Shown here one piece after another: positions 13,402-18,909 of a stretch of 18,909 bases of DNA (positions within the stretch are counted from its first letter, which is position 1; every line of letters begins with the position of its first letter). Made by a program: the position numbers and the translations under genes. Source of the stretch: DASVTR01 sp033855775 (GTDB lineage: Bacteria > Acidobacteriota > Blastocatellia > Pyrinomonadales > Pyrinomonadaceae); the NCBI GenBank assembly GCA_033855775.1, contig JAWVFT010000137.1:1-18909 (forward strand), given 5' to 3'. The notes under the pieces were generated by a model. It ran no database searches. It was given only the letters and a program-made list of their open reading frames with translations, and was not told the origin of the DNA.

Positions 13402-14840
13402 GCACGGGTTCAATTGTCTTCGCAGGCGTCGCGCCGCACCCGCCGATTATGGTTCCAGAAGTCGGGCGTGAGGCGGCGGCGGAAGTGCGCGGCTCGATTG
13501 AAGCCATGCGAGATTTCACGGAACGACTTGTCAGGAGCGGCGCGGAAACCATCATCATCATCTCGCCCCATGCGCCGCTGGACGCGCGCGCCTTCGTCGC
13601 TTACAAGGACGCGACGCTCTCCGGCGACTTTGCCAACTTTCGCGCTCCCGAAACAAAAGTGGAAGCCCCGCTCGACGAAGAACTGCTCGGCTCAATCACG
13701 CGCTCTGCCGCCGAAGAAGGCTATGAAGTGCTCGGCGTCAAAGGCTACGAGTTGGATCACGGAACGGCTGTCCCGCTCTACTTTCTGCTGCGCAACGGCT
13801 GGCGCGGGCGTCTCGTCGCGCTCGGCTACAGCTTTCTAAACAACGAAGACCACCTGCGCTTCGGCTCCTGCATCCGGCGCGCTATAGAGACGACGAATCG
13901 CGCAGTCGCCTTCGTCGCCAGCGGCGATTTGAGCCACCGATTGAAACCCGAAGCCCCCGCCGGATACCAGCCGCAGGCTCATCTCTTCGACGAAGAAGTG
14001 GTCGCTTCCCTGCGCGCTTGCCAGCCGGAACGCATCGTCAACATTGACCAGAGCTTGAGAAAGTTGGCGGGCGAATGCGGCTATCGCTCAATGCTCGTCG
14101 CCGTCGGAGCGACCGCAGGATTGGAGGCGGACTGCGATGTCCTGCATTATGAAGCGCCGTTCGGCGTCGGCTACATGGTCGCCCAACTCATGCACGCTCA
14201 AGCTTCGTTCACGGAAGCCGAAGCTGTTGCTGAACGCGCAACCAACCATCAATCGGAAGCGAGAGAAACAAGCGGCGAAGAATTGCCCGCGCTCGCGCGC
14301 CGCGCCGTCGAAACTTTCGTCCGTGAAGGAACACGCATCGAGCCACCCACGAAGGCTTCCGCTTTGCTTAAACAGCGCGCCGCCTGTTTCGTCTCTCTGA
14401 AAACTCATGACGGAGATTTGCGCGGCTGCATCGGCACGATTGAGCCAGTCAAAAACAGTCTCGCCGAAGAGTTGATTGCTAACGCCATCAGCGCCGCCAC
14501 GCGCGACCCGCGCTTTCCGCCCGTCGCTGCGGCGGAACTTCCGTCTCTCAGTTACTCCGTTGACGTGCTTCACGCGCCCGAACCCGCAGAATTTGAAGAC
14601 CTGGACCCGGCCACCTACGGAGTGATTGTCGAAGACGAAGCCGGCGTTCGTCGCGGCTTGCTCTTGCCGGACATTCGCGGCGTCGAGACAGCGCGCCAGC
14701 AAGTTGACATCGCCGCGCGCAAAGCAGGAATCGCGCCCGGCACAGCCCTCAAGCTTTCTCGTTTCCGTGTCGAACGCTTTCGTGAACCGGCGCGGCCCAA
14801 TACAACTTTAGAATCAAGGAGCACACACAATGGCAGATGA
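13398..14840 (+). CDS. Extradiol-dioxygenase-like (LigB/MEMO-type) domain fused to an AMMECR1 domain
   Basis: Residues about 5-270 form a class III extradiol dioxygenase/MEMO-like domain. Numbered from ATG 13398, His14 in G-V-A-P-H-P-P, His58 in I-S-P-H-A-P, the E-L-D-H-G-T-A-V-P-L motif and the S-G-D-L-S-H motif are the expected metal-site elements. Residues about 290-465 form an AMMECR1 domain, with the hallmark L-R-G-C-I-G-T at about 341-347. These two parts, usually with a radical SAM protein, make up the AmmeMemoRadiSam group, whose chemistry is not settled; no radical SAM gene is in this window. There are no membrane segments. The start may be GTG 13389 or ATG 13398; the latter gives a shorter lead into the first beta strand. 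The gene's end overlaps the next ORF by 11 bases. Domain calls are firm; the function is not known. Confidence 0.88.
   Translation: MSTGSIVFAGVAPHPPIMVPEVGREAAAEVRGSIEAMRDFTERLVRSGAETIIIISPHAPLDARAFVAYKDATLSGDFANFRAPETKVEAPLDEELLGSITRSAAEEGYEVLGVKGYELDHGTAVPLYFLLRNGWRGRLVALGYSFLNNEDHLRFGSCIRRAIETTNRAVAFVASGDLSHRLKPEAPAGYQPQAHLFDEEVVASLRACQPERIVNIDQSLRKLAGECGYRSMLVAVGATAGLEADCDVLHYEAPFGVGYMVAQLMHAQASFTEAEAVAERATNHQSEARETSGEELPALARRAVETFVREGTRIEPPTKASALLKQRAACFVSLKTHDGDLRGCIGTIEPVKNSLAEELIANAISAATRDPRFPPVAAAELPSLSYSVDVLHAPEPAEFEDLDPATYGVIVEDEAGVRRGLLLPDIRGVETARQQVDIAARKAGIAPGTALKLSRFRVERFREPARPNTTLESRSTHNGR
14816..14821 (+). promoter_or_regulatory. Strong Shine-Dalgarno sequence of the small acidic gene
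   Basis: AAGGAG ends 8 bases before ATG 14830, the only textbook ribosome-binding site noticed among the plus-strand starts here. It lies inside the end of the AMMECR1 fusion gene and supports the next ORF as a real, well-translated gene. Confidence 0.8.
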
Positions 14841-15084
14841 CGACAAACCAAGAAAATCTTCAGTCAGCGATAGCCCGGCAGACCCGGAGTTGAAGCCTGA
14901 GCGGATGCCGAACGCCGCAGAGGAAGTCAATCCGGCCAACGACGACCGCTCGTTGGACATCGGCGAGTCCGGGCAATTTGCGCCCGGCGGCTACTACAAC
15001 CAGCACGGGATTACGGAGGCCGAGCGGCTTGACCTGGACGAATACACGGCTACCACAACGTCTAAAGATGGGACGACAAAATAG
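14830..15084 (+). CDS. Small acidic, probably disordered protein of unknown function (84 residues)
   Basis: I do not recognise this protein. It is rich in Asp, Glu, Pro, Ser and Thr, has no cysteine and no hydrophobic stretch long enough for a membrane. It begins M-A-D-D-D-K-P-R-K-S and ends in a Thr/Lys-rich tail. A central segment, G-Q-F-A-P-G-G-Y-Y-N-Q-H-G, may be the only ordered or binding part. A very good AAGGAG ribosome-binding site at 14816 supports translation. It overlaps the dioxygenase-AMMECR1 gene by 11 bases, so the two are co-transcribed. The strong ribosome site suggests it is made in larger amounts than its neighbours. Such proteins can be stress- or desiccation-related, but nothing here proves that. 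Confidence 0.75.
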   Translation: MADDDKPRKSSVSDSPADPELKPERMPNAAEEVNPANDDRSLDIGESGQFAPGGYYNQHGITEAERLDLDEYTATTTSKDGTTK

Positions 15085-15137
15085 CGCGACCCGCTCGCGT
15101 CATTTATCGAACTGACCAAACGGTTTCGAATTTTAGG

Positions 15138-15176
15138 AGAAAAAAACCGCTGCATACATCCATGCATGCAGCGGCA
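15138..15176 (-). terminator. Rho-independent terminator downstream of gyrB
   Basis: CCGCTGCAT (15147-15155) pairs with ATGCAGCGG (15166-15174) over a 10-base loop. On the minus strand the stem is followed at once by seven T (complement of A 15140-15146). This is a classic intrinsic terminator reading in the gyrB direction, about 100 bases past the gyrB stop. Confidence 0.88.
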
Positions 15177-15201
15177 AGATTCACAGGAGGAAAAGGAAGC
15201 C

Positions 15202-15213
15202 CAGTGTACACTG
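15202..15213. repeat. 12-base perfect palindrome CAGTGTACACTG
   Basis: A self-complementary 12-mer lies in the gap between the convergent small acidic gene and gyrB, immediately beside the AAAGCGTGG hairpin. It could be part of the termination region or a protein-binding site; no function can be assigned. Confidence 0.5.
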
Positions 15214-15214
15214 T

Positions 15215-15262
15215 AAAGCGTGGTGTGTCAAATGGCATCGCCAAGGGGACGCGCCACGCTTT
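15215..15262 (-). terminator. AAAGCGTGG/CCACGCTTT inverted repeat just after gyrB
   Basis: AAAGCGTGG (15215-15223) and CCACGCTTT (15254-15262) are exact reverse complements with a 30-base loop. It begins 14 bases past the gyrB stop on the minus strand. The same arms form the palindrome at 11810-11855, also just past the stop of a minus-strand gene. No T-tract follows, so it may be a processing or stability hairpin, or a dispersed repeat, rather than a terminator. Confidence 0.6.
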
Positions 15263-15276
15263 CTTTGTGTCAAAAA

Positions 15277-17748
15277 TTAGACATCCAGATTCTTCACGTC
15301 GAGCGCGTTGTCCTCGATAAATTTGCGGCGCGGCTCGACCGCATCGCCCATCAAGACCGTGAAGATTTCGTCCGTCTCCACCATATCGTCCACCCTCACT
15401 TGCAGCAGCGTGCGCTTGTCAGGGTTCATCGTCGTCTCCCAAAGTTGCTCAGGGTTCATTTCCCCAAGCCCTTTGTAGCGCTGGATGGTCAAATCCTTCT
15501 TGGCCGCCGCCAGAACACGTTCCAGCAAAGCCTCGCGCGTTTCAAGATGCTCACTCGACCCGTTTTCGCCGGCGACAAAGGGCGCGGCCAGATTGTCTTC
15601 CAACGATTTGTAAAGCTCTACGGCCTTTTGAAACTCCACATAGCTCGCCAGATTCCAGTCGATGCGAACGGCGACGCCGGACTCCGAGGTGGTTTCAATC
15701 TCCCACATGCCGTGCTCTTCGTCTTCGTTGAGTTCGGTCTTATAACCCTTCCCGGCCAGCGCGCCTTCGAGCCGCGCCACATAATTCTCGTTTTCAAAGA
15801 CGCTGCGCAGCGTTAACTCTTCATTGCGCAGGATGCCCTTGCGCCCTGCCAAAGCTTCCAGCAACGCGACGAGCATCCGGCCGTCGCCGCCCAGACGCCG
15901 CGCCGTCTTTTCACAGAAACGCTTGAACTCGACCATCTGCTCCAGGGCGCGCGCGAGGTCGCGGCCCTCGATAGCCGTCTCCGAGCCGCCTGATTTGACC
16001 TTGAGGTCATTGGTCGCCATCCGCATCATGTAGCGCACCATAGATCGCTCGTCCTTGATGTACTCCTCTTTCTTGCCCCGTTTCACTTTAAACAACGGAG
16101 GCTGCGCGATGTAGACGTGGCCGCCCTCGACAAGCTGCGGCAACTGCCTGTAGAAGAAAGTCAGGAGAAGAGTGCGGATGTGCGAGCCGTCAACGTCGGC
16201 GTCGGTCATCAGGATAATCTTGTGATAGCGCAGCTTGCTGATGTCAACGTCCGTACCGATGCCTGTGCCGAGAGCCGTAATCAACGTCTTGATTTCGCCG
16301 TGGCCGAGCATTTTATCGACGCGGGCCTTCTCGACGTTCAAGATTTTACCTTTTAACGGCAGAATCGCCTGATTCTTACGGTCGCGTCCCTGCTTGGCCG
16401 AGCCGCCCGCCGAATCTCCTTCTACAATGTAAATCTCGCAGAGCGAAGGGTCGCGTTCCTGACAATCGGCCAGCTTGCCCGGAAGCATGGTCGAGCCGAT
16501 TGCGCCCTTGCGGACGATTTCGCGGGCCTTGCGCGCGGCCTCGCGTGCGCGGGCAGCGTCCACGGCCTTGCCGACGATTTTTCTGGCGACCGTCGGGTTC
16601 TGCTCAAAGAATTCGGTCAGCCGCTCGTTGAGGAACGATTCGACGGCGCCTTTCACGTCTGAATTGAGTTTGCCTTTGGTCTGTCCCTCAAACTGCGGCT
16701 GCGGCAGTTTGACGGAGATGACGGCCACCAGGCCTTCGCGCACGTCGTCGCCGGAGAGCGAGCCTTTGAAGTTTTTCGCCAGCCCGGAAGATTGGGCGTA
16801 GGCATTGATGGTGCGCGTGAAGGCGGAGCGGAAGCCGGAAAGGTGTGTGCCGCCGTCAACCGTGTTGATGTTGTTGGCGAACGAGTAGACCTTTTCGTCG
16901 TAGGCGTCGTTGTACTGAATCGCCACTTCGATAGAGAGTATGTCGTTGACGCGCTCGAAGTACAAAGGCTTGTCGTGCAGGGTCGTCTTATTTTTGTTGA
17001 GGTGCTTGACGAACTCCGCGATGCCGCCTTTGTAGTAAAACTCGTGCGAGCGTTCCGTCTCTTCGCGCTCGTCCTTGATGGTGATGCGAATGCCTTTGTT
17101 GAGGAAAGCTTTTTCGCGCAGGCGTTCGGATAATTTATCGAAGCTGAAGAGAACGGCGTCGAAGATTTCCGAGTCTGGGCGGAAGGTAATCTTGGTGCCG
17201 CGCCTGCGCGTCTTGCCGGTCTGTTCGAGTTTGCGGACGGGGATGCCGCGCTCGTACTCCTGCTCGTAGGTCAGGCCGTCGCGCCAGATTTCGAGGCGCA
17301 GCGTTTCCGATAGAAAGTTGACGCAGGAGACGCCGACGCCGTGCAGGCCGCCGGAAACCTTGTAAGCGTTGGAATCGAACTTGCCGCCCGCGTGTAGTTT
17401 GGTCATGACGACTTCGGCGGCGGATTTCTTCTCGCCTTTGTGATAGTCAACGGGAATGCCGCGACCGTTATCAATGACGGTGATTGAGTTGTCCAGATGA
17501 ATCGAGACTTCGACCGTATCGCAGTACCCGGCGAGGGCTTCGTCTATGGAATTGTCCACGACCTCGTAGACGAGGTGATGCAAGCCCATGTCGCCGGTCG
17601 AGCCGATGTACATGGCGGGCCGCTTGCGGACAGCTTCGCGCCCTTCCAGGACCGTAATCGAACTCGAATCGTAGGCCATATTTTTTTTCTTTGAAATAGT
17701 TGATGTAGGTGTTGCCAAACCAATCTCCTCTTTGAAACTGTTACCCAT
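15277..17748 (-). CDS. gyrB: DNA gyrase subunit B
   Basis: The ATPase subunit of DNA gyrase, which with GyrA adds negative supercoils. The GHKL ATPase region has E-V-V-D-N-S-I-D-E-A (62-71), D-N-G-R-G-I-P-V (93-100) and G-G-L-H-G-V-G-V (133-140). The transducer follows (N-T-V-D-G-G-T-H, 295-302). The Toprim metal residues are in V-E-G-D-S-A-G-G (442-449) and D-A-D-V-D-G-S-H (516-523), with P-L-K-G-K-I-L-N-V-E-K-A between them. About 170 residues (roughly 565-735) are inserted in the Toprim region, as in E. coli-type GyrB. Q-R-Y-K-G-L-G-E-M-N (756-765) marks the end. At 823 residues it is close to the E. coli length. ATG 17748 gives a 23-residue extension; ATG 17679, just after an A-rich run, would start nearer the conserved region. 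The gene follows recF by 60 bases and ends at a strong terminator. Confidence 0.97.
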   Translation of the reverse strand: MGNSFKEEIGLATPTSTISKKKNMAYDSSSITVLEGREAVRKRPAMYIGSTGDMGLHHLVYEVVDNSIDEALAGYCDTVEVSIHLDNSITVIDNGRGIPVDYHKGEKKSAAEVVMTKLHAGGKFDSNAYKVSGGLHGVGVSCVNFLSETLRLEIWRDGLTYEQEYERGIPVRKLEQTGKTRRRGTKITFRPDSEIFDAVLFSFDKLSERLREKAFLNKGIRITIKDEREETERSHEFYYKGGIAEFVKHLNKNKTTLHDKPLYFERVNDILSIEVAIQYNDAYDEKVYSFANNINTVDGGTHLSGFRSAFTRTINAYAQSSGLAKNFKGSLSGDDVREGLVAVISVKLPQPQFEGQTKGKLNSDVKGAVESFLNERLTEFFEQNPTVARKIVGKAVDAARAREAARKAREIVRKGAIGSTMLPGKLADCQERDPSLCEIYIVEGDSAGGSAKQGRDRKNQAILPLKGKILNVEKARVDKMLGHGEIKTLITALGTGIGTDVDISKLRYHKIILMTDADVDGSHIRTLLLTFFYRQLPQLVEGGHVYIAQPPLFKVKRGKKEEYIKDERSMVRYMMRMATNDLKVKSGGSETAIEGRDLARALEQMVEFKRFCEKTARRLGGDGRMLVALLEALAGRKGILRNEELTLRSVFENENYVARLEGALAGKGYKTELNEDEEHGMWEIETTSESGVAVRIDWNLASYVEFQKAVELYKSLEDNLAAPFVAGENGSSEHLETREALLERVLAAAKKDLTIQRYKGLGEMNPEQLWETTMNPDKRTLLQVRVDDMVETDEIFTVLMGDAVEPRRKFIEDNALDVKNLDV

Positions 17749-17808
17749 ATAATTTTCTAAATAAACGTTGCGGAGCGCGCCGGGAGCCGTGCCTTTTCAG
17801 GCTTATTC

Positions 17809-18909
17809 TTAGATGCCTTCAAGGGCCTTTGCGGAGGTCTGAATTAACGCTGCCGAAGCGTTGTCATCTTTGACTTCTCCAGCCTCAATCCGGTAAATCC
17901 GGGCGCGCGCGACAAACTGTTCGACGAGGCTCTCTTTGGATGTCGTGACGAACGTTTGTGTGCGACCTTCAAGGTATTCCAGCAAGCTGCCGATACGCTT
18001 CCGATCAAGCTCTGCATCCACATCATCAATGAGGAAAAGTGGATATTCCTGATGCCATGAATGATACACCGAAATCGCAGCTAAGTCAAGTATTATCAAT
18101 GCGCTACGCTGTTGACCGGAACTCCCGTAGGCGCGCATATCGCGCCCGTCGAAAAGGATTTCCAGGTCGTCTCTGTGCGGGCCGATGAGGCTGTAGCCGG
18201 AGGCCAGTTCGGCTTGCAGGCGAAGCTGTAAACGCTCCGTGATGAGGGCTTCGTAGTCCTTCAAATCGCCCTTGCCTTCGAGGGCCGAGACGTAGCGGAT
18301 GGTCACGTCTTCACGCTCGAAAAGTCGTCGTTCGAGAGCCTGTCGCAGACGCTCAACGTAATCGTTGCGCGCGTGATGAATAAGCGCGCTTAAGGCGACG
18401 AGTTGTTCGTTCCAGGGGGCAATCTGTTCTTTGAGTTGTTCGAGGCTCAATTCGGAATCTGCGGCGTCTTGAAGCAGGCGATTTTTCTGTTTAATGACGC
18501 GATTGTAGTCGGCCAAAGTTTGGACGTAGGCCGGATGCAGAGCGACGACGCCGCGGTCTAAAAACTTGCGGCGAGCTTCGGGCATTCCGCGCACGATGTT
18601 GAGTTCGTCGGCGGTGAAGGCGACGGCGTGCAGTTGGCCCAAGTAGCGCGTGACGGCTTCGCGTTTGCCGTTGACGGAGATTGATTTCGTGTTGCCTTGA
18701 AGACTGATTTGCAGGTCGCGCGAGACTTCAGTGCTTTGCGCGACGCGCCCGCGCACGACCGTCAGGTCTTCGCCGAAGCGGACGGTTTCCTGTAGATGCC
18801 CTGTGCGGAAAGATTTGGTGGTGGCGAGAAGATAGATGGCTTCGAGCCAGTTGGTCTTGCCCTGCGCGTTGTCGCCGTAGATGATATTGAGGCCATGGCC
18901 CCAAGAGAT
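17809..18909 (-). CDS. recF: RecF, DNA recombination/repair ATPase (N-terminus beyond the window)
   Basis: RecF is an SMC-like ABC ATPase that helps load RecA at gaps. Reading in from the right edge, the frame begins ...G-L-N-I-I-Y-G-D-N-A-Q-G-K-T-N-W-L-E-A-I, giving the Walker A motif G-D-N-A-Q-G-K-T-N near 18886-18850 and then T-T-K-S-F-R-T. The middle is helical. The signature region Y-G-S-S-G-Q-Q-R-S-A and Walker B P-L-F-L-I-D-D-V-D-A-E-L-D are present near the C-terminus. Only about 20 N-terminal residues seem to be missing. GTG 18756 is an internal codon, not the start, because the homology runs across it to the edge. It precedes gyrB on the same strand, the common recF-gyrB arrangement near dnaA/dnaN, which suggests the origin region may lie beyond the right edge. 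Confidence 0.95.
   Translation of the reverse strand: MSWGHGLNIIYGDNAQGKTNWLEAIYLLATTKSFRTGHLQETVRFGEDLTVVRGRVAQSTEVSRDLQISLQGNTKSISVNGKREAVTRYLGQLHAVAFTADELNIVRGMPEARRKFLDRGVVALHPAYVQTLADYNRVIKQKNRLLQDAADSELSLEQLKEQIAPWNEQLVALSALIHHARNDYVERLRQALERRLFEREDVTIRYVSALEGKGDLKDYEALITERLQLRLQAELASGYSLIGPHRDDLEILFDGRDMRAYGSSGQQRSALIILDLAAISVYHSWHQEYPLFLIDDVDAELDRKRIGSLLEYLEGRTQTFVTTSKESLVEQFVARARIYRIEAGEVKDDNASAALIQTSAKALEGI

Noticed and set aside
17791..17802. Small stem GCCT/AGGC after recF as a terminator
   Set aside because: It is only a 4-base stem with no T-tract on the minus strand. recF and gyrB are 60 bases apart and likely share a transcript.

Overview
The window reads as a stretch of chromosome from a high-GC, free-living bacterium. 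Several features resemble Acidobacteriota of the Blastocatellia type: a MoxR-like AAA ATPase of the 'magnesium chelatase' group paired with a VWA protein, a NUDT19-like Nudix/metallo-beta-lactamase fusion, a dioxygenase-AMMECR1 fusion, and recF-gyrB. That taxon is an inference from gene content and style, not a database result. No rRNA, tRNA or CRISPR array was seen.

Layout. The left edge holds the first codons of a minus-strand ORF that looks like a transposase. A plus-strand block follows from about 124 to 11698: a cytosolic sulfite-oxidase-like molybdopterin protein; a Nudix + MBL hydrolase fusion; a GAF-PAS-STAS (RsbR-like) protein overlapping a MoxR-type AAA ATPase; a VWA protein; a large CHASE-PAS-GAF hybrid histidine kinase; and a tight trio of alpha/beta hydrolase, hotdog thioesterase and a 93-residue protein. 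A geranylgeranyl-reductase-family flavoprotein (minus strand, 11883-13106) converges on that block. It diverges from a dioxygenase-AMMECR1 fusion and a small acidic protein (13398-15084), which in turn converge on gyrB and recF (minus strand, 15277 to the right edge). recF lacks only its first residues.

How the genes may work together. The GAF-PAS-STAS, MoxR, VWA and hybrid-kinase genes lie in a row. This suggests a sensing module feeding an AAA/VWA chaperone-like machine, with the first two genes overlapping by 26 bases. The hydrolase, thioesterase and reductase genes hint at acyl/CoA or isoprenoid-lipid chemistry, but their substrates cannot be read from sequence.

The most unusual signal is between the genes. 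At least four spacers (5302-5401, 6737-6811, 10056-10140, 11701-11860) and one gene start (about 2487-2507) are built from degenerate 7-base words such as GATGAAG, GTGATAG and TCGTCCC. The purine-rich words lie on the left and their complements on the right, so the arrays fold into hairpins. In two cases the pyrimidine-rich arm runs straight into a start codon that has no Shine-Dalgarno sequence. A second palindrome (AAAGCGTGG/CCACGCTTT) occurs at both convergent gene junctions. These look like a dispersed, unit-wise evolving repeat family and are the best candidate for something undescribed.
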